NCBI RefSeq assembly: GCF_900156885.1
Contig: NZ_FTOY01000011.1
Span: forward strand, 610,501-674,500
Direction: 5' to 3'
Length of the DNA: 64,000 nucleotides
Origin: Limosilactobacillus caccae
GTDB taxonomy: Bacteria; Bacillota; Bacilli; Lactobacillales; Lactobacillaceae
In this document: positions 50,599-58,760 of the stretch, in pieces
How the letters are laid out: the number at the start of each line of letters is the position of its first letter
Numbering within the stretch: position 1 is the first letter of the stretch
Notes under the pieces: model-generated
The model's input: the letters and a program-made list of their open reading frames with translations, nothing else
Database searches by the model: none
Told to the model about the DNA's origin: nothing
Position numbers and translations under genes: made by a program

Positions 50599-52047
50599 TT
50601 ACCTTTCAGTAATATTTAGCAATCGCCGCAACTGACTAGCCCAGTCAGCAGTTGTGTCTGTGGGATGGGTGCTTAATGAGGTTTCAATCGGTACTTCATC
50701 AATATCTGCTTCATCATTGTCGCAGCAGTATGACGGCCGCGCCCTTAAATTCTCACCAAAATAGTGCAGGATGTATTCGCGACGACAACCATCACTGTGG
50801 ACATACGCCAATAATTGCTGTAGCTCCCGTTCAAGCTGCTGCTGGCGCCGGTTAAAGGCCCGGGCAATTTGGGCTGGGGCAAAGTTATGCTGCAAATAAA
50901 AACTAAATAGGTCGGCTTGCTCCCCTAAAACTGCTGGGGCAAGCTTCCCCTGTTTAACCTGGGCTAAAATTTCCACTGGTGGGACAGTAATAGTGGTCAA
51001 CTGGCGCTGGATCAGCTCATCGCCGGCAGAATACAAAAGGATGGCAATGCTCTGCTTCCCGTCACGGCCAGCCCGGCCAATCTCTTGCAGGTAGTTTTCC
51101 AAATTGCTGGGCAGGTGGAAGTGAATGACATAGCGGATGTCGTTTTTATCAATCCCCATCCCAAATGCACTGGTTGCACAGATTACCTGTAACTGGTTGT
51201 TCATAAACTGTTCTTGAATGCGGAACCGCTCAACCGCCGTTACTCCCGCGTGGTAAGCGGCAACATTTAGTGTCGTCTTACTGGTAAGCCAGGCTGCCAT
51301 CTGGCTGGCGAGCTTGCGACTAGCAAAGTAAATCACCCCCGGCCCCTGGTACTTATTTACCAGGGCAAGCAATTCTTCTTGTTTGTCGGCTTGTCCCGTG
51401 GTGTTTTTCACGGCCAAAAAGATATTTGACCGGTCGACTGACTGGACAATCACCGCCACGTCGCTAGCCGCTAGCCCCATTTTAGCGAGAATATCTTGTC
51501 GCACAGCGGGCGTAGCTGTCGCCGTAAGGAGCAGTGTCCGCGGATCTCCTAACCGGTGACGGATCTCTTTTAATAGTAAGTATTCCGGCCGGAAGTCAGG
51601 GCCCCATTGCGAAATGCAGTGTGCCTCGTCAACCACCAATAATGATATTTTAACCCGGGCAAAAGCCGCTAGGACTGTCTCGTTTGCTAACATCTCAGGG
51701 GAAATAAATACGAAGCGAAAACGCCCTAACTGTCCTAACACCCGCCGCCGTTCTGGACCGACGAGCTGTCCGTTGAGCATCACCACAGCGCTCTCTCCTT
51801 GTCGGTGGAGCCGGTCAACTTGGTCTTGCATCAAGGAAATTAGGGGTGAAATGATAATTACCGTCCCGGCAAACAGGTATCCAGGTAGCTGGTACAAGAG
51901 GGACTTCCCCGCCCCTGTCGGCAAGACGGCAAGGGTGTTGCGGTGGTCAAGAACCGCCCGAATCGTTTCCTCTTGTCCCGGTCGAAAGCGGGCAAAACCA
52001 AACTGGTCATGGAGGAGCTGGTTTATTTTCTTTTCATAATCAATCAT
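50599..52047 (-). CDS. recQ: RecQ-family ATP-dependent DNA helicase
   Basis: 482 residues, similar in size to Bacillus RecS. It has the RecQ start FGFARFRPGQEETIRAVL (about 16-33), Walker A LPTGAGKSLLYQLPG (about 42-56), DEAHCISQWGPDFRPEY, and motif VI IGRAGRDGK (about 320-328). A short zinc region (RREYILHYFGENLRARPSYCCDND) follows, with only part of the usual Cys set; no HRDC domain is present. It unwinds recombination intermediates. ATG 52047 has GAGGAAAG upstream and overlaps the ypbB stop by 8 nt. Confidence 0.92.
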   Translation of the reverse strand: MIDYEKKINQLLHDQFGFARFRPGQEETIRAVLDHRNTLAVLPTGAGKSLLYQLPGYLFAGTVIIISPLISLMQDQVDRLHRQGESAVVMLNGQLVGPERRRVLGQLGRFRFVFISPEMLANETVLAAFARVKISLLVVDEAHCISQWGPDFRPEYLLLKEIRHRLGDPRTLLLTATATPAVRQDILAKMGLAASDVAVIVQSVDRSNIFLAVKNTTGQADKQEELLALVNKYQGPGVIYFASRKLASQMAAWLTSKTTLNVAAYHAGVTAVERFRIQEQFMNNQLQVICATSAFGMGIDKNDIRYVIHFHLPSNLENYLQEIGRAGRDGKQSIAILLYSAGDELIQRQLTTITVPPVEILAQVKQGKLAPAVLGEQADLFSFYLQHNFAPAQIARAFNRRQQQLERELQQLLAYVHSDGCRREYILHYFGENLRARPSYCCDNDEADIDEVPIETSLSTHPTDTTADWASQLRRLLNITER

Positions 52048-53074
52048 GCTTTCCTCCTTGATAAATTTGGTATAAGCGAAATTCAAAAAATCCTTGGTTA
52101 TCATTCGCTGGTCCCTGATAGTGCCAACCAGTCGCCGCTCCCTTATACTGCTGGCTAAGTTGATCGCGAAGCTGTGCTGGCAAAAGTTGTTCCCATTTTA
52201 GCTGGTCTGGGGTCATAATTGCCGCTTCTAATAAGTGTTCGCGCACGGTATTTTCTTTTAGGCGCCGTTGCTTGGCAATCTGACCAATCGTGAAGCCCCG
52301 CTGGTAGGATCCAAGGCTAAGTTGCGCACTGTGCGTTAATGGGCTCGTATTTAATAGTGGTCCTAATAGTTGCTGCAGCGGGCCAGTCAGTTTGGCAGCA
52401 TAGGCCGCAAGGGCCAGCATTTCATCATGACGCAAAAAGCCGACCTCCGTTAATGGCATTTGCAGGTACTGTCCTGCCTGCTCAAGTGTCCAGCCGGCAG
52501 TGCCGTGACCTACCAGCATATTAACAAAATCAACAGCTAACTTCTCATCTTCACTAGCGATTGCAGCACTAAAGCGATGAAGGTCATCATAAAAATGCTT
52601 AACAACCGTTGGCGAATAGTTTTGCCGAAACCACTGCTTCACTGCCTGCATCTCGCTGTACGGTAACTGAAGGGGGACATATTTTCGCTGGTGATACGAA
52701 TACTCAGATACCACTTGAACTGCTAGCAAGAGGCGTTCCATCAACCGGGATGTATTAGCGAGCCAAAACCAGGCATAAAACGATGGCTCATACAACTGCG
52801 GACGCTTATTTTCTAGCACCGCGACCCCCTTTTCGGTCAACAGTGCTTGCTTTTCTTCATCAACGCGGAGTAATTCCTGCTCCACTAAGCTTGCAATTGC
52901 ATGGTCATAGTCTGCTCTTGAAAGCCGCCTGTTTGCTCCCAGCCATGGTAAAATTCCATACTGCTGCGCCCAGAACAGGTTTGCAACGGTTCGGCGACTT
53001 TTTAAAACATTTTCTACGACCCTTATCCGCCGCGGCTGCTGGTAACTAAAAAAACGCAACATGCTCTCGGTCAT
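52040..53074 (-). CDS. ypbB: YpbB-like protein with C-terminal helix-turn-helix
   Basis: 344 residues. A mostly helical N-terminal part has no motif I recognise. The C-terminus carries LGSYQRGFTIGQIAKQRRLKENTVREHLLEAAIM (about 245-278), the HTH_40-type domain usually linked to RecQ helicases. The Firmicute ypbB-recQ pair is conserved and here overlaps by 8 nt, so a role with the helicase is plausible. ATG 53074 has AAGGGGGT upstream; the in-frame GTG three codons earlier is possible. Confidence 0.85.
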   Translation of the reverse strand: MTESMLRFFSYQQPRRIRVVENVLKSRRTVANLFWAQQYGILPWLGANRRLSRADYDHAIASLVEQELLRVDEEKQALLTEKGVAVLENKRPQLYEPSFYAWFWLANTSRLMERLLLAVQVVSEYSYHQRKYVPLQLPYSEMQAVKQWFRQNYSPTVVKHFYDDLHRFSAAIASEDEKLAVDFVNMLVGHGTAGWTLEQAGQYLQMPLTEVGFLRHDEMLALAAYAAKLTGPLQQLLGPLLNTSPLTHSAQLSLGSYQRGFTIGQIAKQRRLKENTVREHLLEAAIMTPDQLKWEQLLPAQLRDQLSQQYKGAATGWHYQGPANDNQGFFEFRLYQIYQGGKHD

Positions 53075-53143
53075 CCACTTCACCCCCTTATAATATATAT
53101 ACGTATTTTATTTCAAATCTTACCACAAAAAATAGCGGAAGAT

Positions 53144-53175
53144 AAAAAAGCACGCTTTCACAATGAAAACGTGCC
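53144..53175 (-). terminator. Terminator of ribU
   Basis: Minus strand GCACGTTTTCA / TGAAAGCGTGC stem, 3-nt loop, then TTTTTT; it begins 5 nt after the ribU stop codon. Confidence 0.88.
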
Positions 53176-53180
53176 TTCTC

Positions 53181-53759
53181 CTATCTCATTCGGTGCTGTT
53201 TCAACCATGTTTGCAAGTGGGCTGCGATAATGATGTAGACAATTGAAACAAGCAAACCCTTAATAATGTTAAATGGTAAGACGCCCACCGCCACTAACTG
53301 AGCTACTGGGAGCGTCGATTTCCAGTGCCAGACAGCCATATAAAGCGGTGTCAAAACCCAGAGATTGAGCAGGGACATCACAATGGTTATGGTAACAGTC
53401 GCAATAGTGATCCCGATAACTGCTTGCTTTTTGCCGCTCCAATTTTGGTGCCGCCAAACCCAGCAGAATGGTAATAGCATTGCGAGCGATGAAATAAAAT
53501 CACTGCTAATCCCGATTAGTTCTGCCGGCGAGAGGCCACGGACCATGCCGTGAATTAAACACTTAATCGCCGCAATCAGGATTCCGCCGACTGGCCCATA
53601 AATAAAGCCCCCTAGCAAAACCGGGACATCAGAAAAATCAAGCTTTAAATACGGGGCCATCGGCAAAATTGGAAATTCGAAAAACATTAAAATAAAAGCT
53701 AACGCACTGAAGCAGGCGATCCCTACCAAGCGCTGAATTCGTTGATGCGTTACTGTCAT
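53181..53759 (-). CDS. ribU: Riboflavin-binding S component of an ECF transporter, RibU
   Basis: 192 residues with six hydrophobic segments. The RibU signature is FPILPMAPYLKLDFSDVPVLLGGFIYGPVGGILIA (about 31-65). The S component captures riboflavin and needs the shared EcfA/A'/T module encoded elsewhere. SD GGAGG lies 8 nt before ATG 53759. A complete FMN riboswitch with terminator stands upstream, so expression falls when flavin is plentiful. No riboflavin biosynthesis genes are in the window, consistent with dependence on uptake, although ribT is nearby. Confidence 0.95.
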   Translation of the reverse strand: MTVTHQRIQRLVGIACFSALAFILMFFEFPILPMAPYLKLDFSDVPVLLGGFIYGPVGGILIAAIKCLIHGMVRGLSPAELIGISSDFISSLAMLLPFCWVWRHQNWSGKKQAVIGITIATVTITIVMSLLNLWVLTPLYMAVWHWKSTLPVAQLVAVGVLPFNIIKGLLVSIVYIIIAAHLQTWLKQHRMR

Positions 53760-53805
53760 AATAACAACCTCCAATTGAGATTGCCTTCAGTTGGCATTCT
53801 GTATT

Positions 53806-53844
53806 AAAAAAGCGTTGCGACAAACCGCGGTTTGCCAGCAACGC
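53806..53844 (-). terminator. Expression-platform terminator of the FMN riboswitch
   Basis: Minus strand GCGTTGC..CAAACC / GGTTTG..GCAACGC, a 15-bp-scale stem with a GC loop, followed by TTTTTT, 47 nt before the ribU start codon. Confidence 0.88.
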
Positions 53845-53888
53845 AAATAAACAATCAAGATTTATTTAACACAGAAATCTTCTTTATA

Positions 53889-53990
53889 CCAGACTATACT
53901 GTCGGCTCTGGAATCAAACCAGATCAACCACCACTAGTGGGTTGCGGGCTTTAACCGCCGGTCGGGAATTACACCACGCCTTGAAGACAA
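53889..53990 (-). promoter_or_regulatory. FMN riboswitch (RFN element)
   Basis: Conserved RFN blocks occur in order on the minus strand: TTCCCGACCGGCGGT, then AAGCCCGC, then ATTCCAGAGCCGACAGT, closed by the outer stem. Together with the terminator at 53806 this is a transcription-terminating flavin-off switch for ribU. Confidence 0.95.
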
Positions 53991-54014
53991 ACGAGCTACT
54001 ATTTAATTATCCCT

Positions 54015-54043
54015 AGTATAATCGTCTTTCGCCGTTATGTCAA
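54015..54043 (-). promoter_or_regulatory. Promoter of the riboswitch-ribU transcript
   Basis: Minus strand TTGACA (54043-54038), exactly 17 nt, TATACT (54020-54015), about 20 nt before the riboswitch. Confidence 0.8.
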
Positions 54044-54060
54044 CGGTTTCGCGCGGTTAC

Positions 54061-54184
54061 TTATTTCACCTTTTTACGTGTGATTGCATCAAAATGCGTC
54101 ACTTTTGTTTTCAGAGTGCCCCCGGGCATTTTACTATCATTTTCTTCCGATAGCCATATCAGAAGGAGGGTCCCTACTTTAAGA
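54061..54184. other. Intergenic stretch without a convincing gene
   Basis: This 124-nt stretch between the ribU promoter and the candidate structured RNA holds only part of an 86-codon open frame with no SD and a doubtful TTG start. I see no structure, promoter or protein motif that I can support. Confidence 0.4.
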
Positions 54185-54310
54185 AACAAAAAAGAGCGCT
54201 CATTAGGCGCCCCAATACCGGTACGAGTTAAGTAACAAACTGAACTCGATGTGAACCGGTAATTCTTATCCTGATCGTGCCGAGTAACTACGAAATTGTA
54301 GTTACAAGCT
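54185..54310 (-). ncRNA. Candidate structured non-coding RNA between rluB and ribU
   Basis: On the minus strand three ordered helices are visible. GTAACTAC / GTAGTTAC (54305-54298 with 54291-54284) is a perfect 8-bp hairpin. A nested hairpin combines ACCGGT (54260-54255 with 54222-54217) and GAGTT/AACTC (54247-54243 with 54229-54225). A terminator GGGCGC / GCGCTC follows (54213-54194), with a TTTTTTGTTT run. The layout (stems then terminator, no ORF with SD) suggests an independent small RNA or the structured 3' end of the rluB mRNA, whose stop lies 60 nt upstream. I do not match it to a known family. Confidence 0.5.
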
Positions 54311-54369
54311 AAGTTTAACAATCTTTACCAGTAATAACAACTATCCACCACTAGCTACCACAAAAGCAG

Positions 54370-55089
54370 CTATTTAATTTTCTTTAACCGTTGTAGCTCG
54401 TCTGGCTTAAGCGCCCGGAATTCACCGGCCTGGACCCCCTGCAAATTAAGAAATCCATATGTCTCCCGGTGGAGCTTAATCACTGGGTGGTCAACTGCTT
54501 TAAACATGTTCTTTACTTGGTGGTTCCGCCCTTCATGAATGGTCAGCTGGACAATGCTGGTTTTCTTCTCGCGGTCAACGCTAAGCAACTTTGTCTTGGC
54601 TGGCTTGGTCTTTTGGCCATCCACCATGACCCCCAACCGCAATTGCTTCAAGTCTTCATTTTTGATAATTCCCTTTACCTTGGCAACGTAGGTCTTATCA
54701 ACTTCAAAGCGCGGGTGCATGAGCTTATTAGCCAGCGCCCCATCATTTGTTAACAAAAGGATCCCGGTCGTATCGTAATCAAGGCGCCCAACGGGATAAA
54801 TTCGCTGGTTGATGTCTTCATCATGGATAATATCAACGACCGTCCGCCTCCCTTTATCATCATGGGCACTTGAAATAACACCACGCGGCTTATTCAGCAG
54901 GTAATAGACATGCTTTTCCCGTTGGATCGGTACCCCGTTAACAGTGATTTCGTCGTGAACGCCCACCTTGGTGCCTAGCTCAGTAACCTTTTTACCATTT
55001 ACCATTACCTTCCCTTGCACTATCAATTTTTCTGAGGCCCGCCGGGAAGCAACCCCTGCTTCTGCCATTGCCTTTTGTAGTCGTTCCAT
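54370..55089 (-). CDS. rluB: 23S rRNA pseudouridine synthase, RsuA/RluB family
   Basis: 239 residues. The N-terminal S4 domain RLQKAMAEAGVASRRASEKLI (about 3-23) is followed by the RsuA-family catalytic motif GRLDYDTTGILLLTNDG (catalytic Asp at about 104). YVAKVKGII and LTIHEGRNHQVKNMFKAV are also characteristic. It makes a pseudouridine in large-subunit rRNA. It starts 3 nt after the scpB stop, so it is the last gene of the ribT-scpA-scpB-rluB operon, the conserved Firmicute order. Confidence 0.94.
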   Translation of the reverse strand: MERLQKAMAEAGVASRRASEKLIVQGKVMVNGKKVTELGTKVGVHDEITVNGVPIQREKHVYYLLNKPRGVISSAHDDKGRRTVVDIIHDEDINQRIYPVGRLDYDTTGILLLTNDGALANKLMHPRFEVDKTYVAKVKGIIKNEDLKQLRLGVMVDGQKTKPAKTKLLSVDREKKTSIVQLTIHEGRNHQVKNMFKAVDHPVIKLHRETYGFLNLQGVQAGEFRALKPDELQRLKKIK

Positions 55090-55092
55090 AGA

Positions 55093-55701
55093 TTAATTTT
55101 CCTTTCGTTGTTGTTCCTCACGTGCTTGTAATGCCTCTAAGAACAAATCACCACTCATTTCCGCACTATCCAGGTCAGCCTGGTCAGGAAGCGGCGGCAG
55201 TTCTTTCAGACTGCTTAAACCAAAATAGTTTAAAAATGCGGGCGTTGTTGCGTATAAAAATGGGCGGCCAGGAGCATCAAGCCGGCCGGCCGTATCAACC
55301 AACCCCCGGACCATCAATTTCTGCAGTGACCCAGAGCTCTGTACCCCCCGAATATCGTCAATTTCTAGCCGGGTAATCGGTTGCTTATAGGCAACGATTG
55401 CCAATACTTCAAGGAGCGCCTTAGTCAGTGGAACAGTCAGCGGCACTTCAAAATAGTGTTTAATGACCGGCGCCAATTCATGCTTGGTTGCCAGCCGGTA
55501 GGTCTGATCACTCTCCAGTAGGACAAAGGCTGACGATGGGTCTTGATCATACTTCTTTTTCAGCTGCTGCAGGATCGACAGGACTGCCGGTTTCATAAAG
55601 CCGGTTACCTTTGCTAAATCACCCAGGGTAATTCCTTCATCCCCGCTGATAAAAAGCAATCCTTCAATTTGCGCCTGGTTGGTTGGTTTCGTACTCGTCA
55701 C
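55093..55701 (-). CDS. scpB: Segregation and condensation protein B
   Basis: 202 residues with two winged-helix domains: QIEGLLFISGDEGITLGDLAKVTG (about 10-33) and LEVLAIVAYKQPITRLEIDDIRGVQSSG (about 97-124). It works with ScpA and SMC in the condensin complex. The start is GTG 55701 with GAGGGA about 8 nt upstream; it overlaps the scpA 3' end by 38 nt, indicating coupled translation. Confidence 0.95.
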   Translation of the reverse strand: MTSTKPTNQAQIEGLLFISGDEGITLGDLAKVTGFMKPAVLSILQQLKKKYDQDPSSAFVLLESDQTYRLATKHELAPVIKHYFEVPLTVPLTKALLEVLAIVAYKQPITRLEIDDIRGVQSSGSLQKLMVRGLVDTAGRLDAPGRPFLYATTPAFLNYFGLSSLKELPPLPDQADLDSAEMSGDLFLEALQAREEQQRKEN

Positions 55702-56455
55702 TCTTCGGTCCCTCCACTAAAATAATTGGATCAAATAATTCCGCCTGATTGATTAAAATTGCCTGGTGCTTTGCCAGTTCAAGAACCGCTAAGAAGGTCG
55801 TCACTAGTCCATCCCTTGTTGTCAGCCGGTCAAAAAGGTCGATAAACCTCGTTGGCCCTTCCTTAACCGTGGCAAAAACATTCTTCATGCGCTGGGCCAC
55901 ACTCACCCTTTCCGCTTCAACTGTTTCCACAAGGGGGGCGGCCAACTGGTGACGGCGTAAAACCGTGGCAAAGGCATCCTGCAGTTGCTCAAGAGTTACG
56001 CCGGGCGCAACACTAGTATTTACCATCGACTTGGGCACCCGCATCGCCGGCCGGGTAAACTCTTGTTGCCGAAAGTTTTCCTTATCCTTTAACTTGTCCG
56101 CTGCTTTCTTATAACGCTGGTACTCGAGCAGCTGTTCGACTAACTCCTGCCGTGGATCAACGATCTCTTCTTCTGGCTCTTCTTCAAGTGGTGGCGTTGC
56201 TGGCAGGAGCATTTGGCTCTTAATATCCATCAACGTGGCCGCCATCACAAAATATTCCCCGGCGACCTCAAGCTGGTGTTTTTTCATCTGGTGAAGGTAG
56301 TCAAGGTACTGACTAGTAATTGTCGAAATTTGAATATCATAAATATCCATTTCTGACTGCCTAATCAGGTGCAATAGCAAATCCAGGGGACCCTCAAAGT
56401 CATGGACCTTAATCGTCGGCTGAAATGGATATTGTGGCACTACTTGTTCACTCAT
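55664..56455 (-). CDS. scpA: Segregation and condensation protein A
   Basis: 263 residues. The kleisin N-terminal SMC-binding region reads FEGPLDLLLHLIRQSEMDIYDIQISTITSQYLDYL (about 19-53). An acidic linker (EEEPEEEI, about 91-98) and a C-terminal winged-helix-like region follow. It bridges SMC heads with ScpB for chromosome segregation. ATG 56455 overlaps the end of ribT by 8 nt. Confidence 0.95.
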   Translation of the reverse strand: MSEQVVPQYPFQPTIKVHDFEGPLDLLLHLIRQSEMDIYDIQISTITSQYLDYLHQMKKHQLEVAGEYFVMAATLMDIKSQMLLPATPPLEEEPEEEIVDPRQELVEQLLEYQRYKKAADKLKDKENFRQQEFTRPAMRVPKSMVNTSVAPGVTLEQLQDAFATVLRRHQLAAPLVETVEAERVSVAQRMKNVFATVKEGPTRFIDLFDRLTTRDGLVTTFLAVLELAKHQAILINQAELFDPIILVEGPKSDEYETNQPGAN

Positions 56456-56804
56456 TATTCCGCTCCCACATACTAATAATTGGCTGCGTCTCCAGCGTTC
56501 CTAAAAGGCGCTTCTCTGAATACTGGTCATTTACCGCATTTAATAAGGAAAAAATATTATGCCCCGACCGCTCACTTGGGGTAAACGACAATTGGCGAAC
56601 GAGGACATAGTAATCACCAATCTCTAAAATAACGATGCCAATAAAATGACTATCATCCATGTCTTTCCATAAATAGATTGGCCACTCGTTATCTAGCGCC
56701 CAGTTGATCTCACTCATAAAGCGATTGCCCTGGCGCAAGTCTGGAAGAAGCGATAATAAGCCCATTGCAATCTTTTGATAATCTTTTCGGTACCGAACTA
56801 GCAC
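56448..56804 (-). CDS. ribT: RibT-like protein (GNAT-fold, riboflavin-associated family)
   Basis: 118 residues starting at GTG 56804, with AAGGAGG about 9 nt upstream. The sequence DYQKIAMGLLSLLPDLR, NEWPIYLWKDMDDSHFIGIVIL and VLVRQLSFTPSERSG matches RibT as annotated in the xerD-ribT-scpA region of Firmicutes. RibT has a GNAT-like fold in Bacillus and no settled enzymatic role. The gene lies between the xerD-like gene (14-nt gap) and scpA (8-nt overlap). Confidence 0.8.
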   Translation of the reverse strand: MLVRYRKDYQKIAMGLLSLLPDLRQGNRFMSEINWALDNEWPIYLWKDMDDSHFIGIVILEIGDYYVLVRQLSFTPSERSGHNIFSLLNAVNDQYSEKRLLGTLETQPIISMWERNNE

Positions 56805-56818
56805 ATCAATCTTCCTCC

Positions 56819-57715
56819 TTATGCTCGCGGATGATACTTGCGATAACTGGCCGCTAATTGTTGTGGTGTTACTTGGACGTACGGCCGAATTGCCTGCATT
56901 GCATTGCGTCCCAGAATTTCCTGGATTATCTGAGCATCCGCCCCGTTTTCAAGTAAATGAACAGCAAAGGAATAGCGGATTGTCTGCGGTGTGACATCTT
57001 TGTCAATCTTCGCCGCTTTCACCCACTCCTTCATCTTTTTCCAGATTCCTTGCCGTGTCAATGCTCGGCCGTGAGCATTGACAAAAACAGTTTCCACCGG
57101 TTGGTCTGACTTTACCAAGTGGGGACGGGCGTCATTTAAATACCTAGTTAGCCACTCAACTGCCGGCTGACTCAAGGGAATCATCCGCTCTGGTCCATTG
57201 CTGCCGCCTAGACGAAGTAAACTAACGTCCAGGTGAAGGGCGTCACCGGTCAAGTTAATGACCTCGGTCACCCGCATCCCCGTGGCGTCAAGTAGTTCCA
57301 GCAGGGCTCGGTCACGAATCCCCAGTTTCGTTGTCGTATCCGGCACCGCGATTAACTGCTCAATTTCCTTCTCCGTTAAAATCACCGGGGCTGCCGGTTC
57401 GCTCATCGCATACTGGTGGTCAATCATTTCCATCGGGTTAACGGTTAGGTAATGGTGGCGGATCATAAACTTATAAAACTGGCGAAGGCTTGAAATCATC
57501 CGGTTAATCGTTGAATTAGCCTTCTTTTGCTGACGCAACTCACTTAGCAGGGCCAGTAAAAGATACTGGTCGACCTGCTCCCATGACGTTACTTCCTGCT
57601 GTTTAAAATAAGCACTTGCTTGTCCAAGGTCGCGTTGGTAACTAACAATTGTGTTCGTACTAAGACGGCGGGTGTTTTTTAAATAATCAAGAAATTTTCT
57701 TACTTGCTCATCCAT
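56819..57715 (-). CDS. xerD: XerD-like tyrosine recombinase with degenerate active site
   Basis: 298 residues, full length and collinear with XerD. The N-terminal SAM-like domain (FLDYLKNTRRLSTNTIVSYQRDL) and the catalytic domain are complete. Of the six catalytic residues in E. coli XerD numbering, Arg148 (GMR), Arg247 and Tyr279 are kept. Lys172 is Ser, His244 is Gln (TPQTIRYSF instead of TPHTLRHSF) and His270 is Arg (LGR instead of LGH). Strand cleavage is therefore doubtful. Streptococcal XerD-like proteins encoded beside scpAB are likewise reported as degenerate. The ATG overlaps the cvfB stop codon by one base. A normal XerD would be expected elsewhere. Confidence 0.85.
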   Translation of the reverse strand: MDEQVRKFLDYLKNTRRLSTNTIVSYQRDLGQASAYFKQQEVTSWEQVDQYLLLALLSELRQQKKANSTINRMISSLRQFYKFMIRHHYLTVNPMEMIDHQYAMSEPAAPVILTEKEIEQLIAVPDTTTKLGIRDRALLELLDATGMRVTEVINLTGDALHLDVSLLRLGGSNGPERMIPLSQPAVEWLTRYLNDARPHLVKSDQPVETVFVNAHGRALTRQGIWKKMKEWVKAAKIDKDVTPQTIRYSFAVHLLENGADAQIIQEILGRNAMQAIRPYVQVTPQQLAASYRKYHPRA

Positions 57716-58596
57716 TACTCATCTTGCTCTTTTATTAAAATTAATTGGCCATCCTGCTGGCTAACCAGGCGTTCCTTTAACAGGTGCCCGACTGCCCGCT
57801 TGAATTGACCCTTGCTAATTCCAAAGACACTCCTAATAAGTGCTGGATCGCTCTTATCCGTGTATGGTAACCGGTGGTTAAGGTCGTGCTCCAGCATCGT
57901 CAAAATCATCTGGGCATCCTCACCGATGGCCTGGTAGGCCCGCGGTTTTAGTGAAAGGTTGAGACTGCCGTGGGAAGACAGACCGATGACCCGTGCCTTG
58001 ACCCGTTGACCAAGACGGGGTTCCTGGTCACGTTCACTTGGGTGGATAAATCCAAGGTGGTAATTATCAGTGATCACAAAGGTCCCACTCATCTTCAAAC
58101 GGTAAACCGTCGCGTAAGTATCATGGTTGAGGAGCTTTTTTGAAGGGGCGGCGGAGATTGTTTGATAGATCTGGTCGTCAGCAAGTTTCCCCCAAATGCG
58201 GTCCTTATTGTCAACTTGCAGGGCGATTAATAGCCGGTCTCCTGGCTGTGGCCACAGGTGCTTGAGGGTTGGTAAATCATCAAGGGAAACTACGACATCC
58301 TTATTGGGAAGTCCGATATCAACGAACACCCCGAGGTCCCGCCGCACATTTACGACGGTCCCGTAATCATAGTGGTCAACCTGGACGGTTGGGATATGCT
58401 GGCAAGTCATTTGCAACTGGTGGTCTTCATTTTCGTATACAAAGCCCCGTACCTGACCACCAATATGCAATACCTGGGGACTCTCATCTTTGGGGAGGCG
58501 GTATGTCTGCCCATTACGATCCGGTTGAACAAAATAGTCCTGGTCGTTTTCATCAATCATGACCGCTGTTACAACTTTTCCTAACGCTGTATTCAT
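57715..58596 (-). CDS. cvfB: CvfB-family S1-domain RNA-binding protein (YitL-like)
   Basis: 293 residues. Tandem S1-type OB folds are visible (VVNVRRDLGVFVDIGLPNKDVVVSLDDLP, about 82-110; GFIHPSERDQEPRLGQRVKARVIG, about 180-203). A C-terminal winged-helix follows (FGISKGQFKRAVGHLLKERLVSQQ). The CvfB family binds RNA and affects virulence-factor expression in Staphylococcus; the role in lactobacilli is not known. ATG 58596 is preferred, with GTG 58605 as alternative. It is the first gene of the run through xerD and scpAB. Confidence 0.88.
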   Translation of the reverse strand: MNTALGKVVTAVMIDENDQDYFVQPDRNGQTYRLPKDESPQVLHIGGQVRGFVYENEDHQLQMTCQHIPTVQVDHYDYGTVVNVRRDLGVFVDIGLPNKDVVVSLDDLPTLKHLWPQPGDRLLIALQVDNKDRIWGKLADDQIYQTISAAPSKKLLNHDTYATVYRLKMSGTFVITDNYHLGFIHPSERDQEPRLGQRVKARVIGLSSHGSLNLSLKPRAYQAIGEDAQMILTMLEHDLNHRLPYTDKSDPALIRSVFGISKGQFKRAVGHLLKERLVSQQDGQLILIKEQDE

Positions 58597-58686
58597 TTTT
58601 TTCACATCACTTATTTTTTATTCTATATCGATTTTACACGGTGAGTCATTGTTTGGCTAGTGAGATTGCAGGATTTGCCCGATAAA

Positions 58687-58724
58687 CAAAAAAGGAACCG
58701 TGACAACTCTGTCACAAGTTCCTT
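58687..58724 (-). terminator. Terminator of pyk
   Basis: Minus strand GGAAC..GTGAC / GTCAC..GTTCC stem with a 5-nt loop and a TTTTTTGTTT run, 36 nt after the pyk stop codon. Confidence 0.88.
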
Positions 58725-58760
58725 CTAGTGTTATTCATTTATAACAACTACTAGCTAAAA

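Noticed and set aside
51614-52039. 141-codon plus-strand frame inside recQ
   Set aside because: Antisense shadow covering helicase motifs; no independent signals.
54061-54321. 86-codon open frame on the minus strand
   Set aside because: TTG start without SD, and it runs through three RNA-type hairpins and a terminator; no protein motif.
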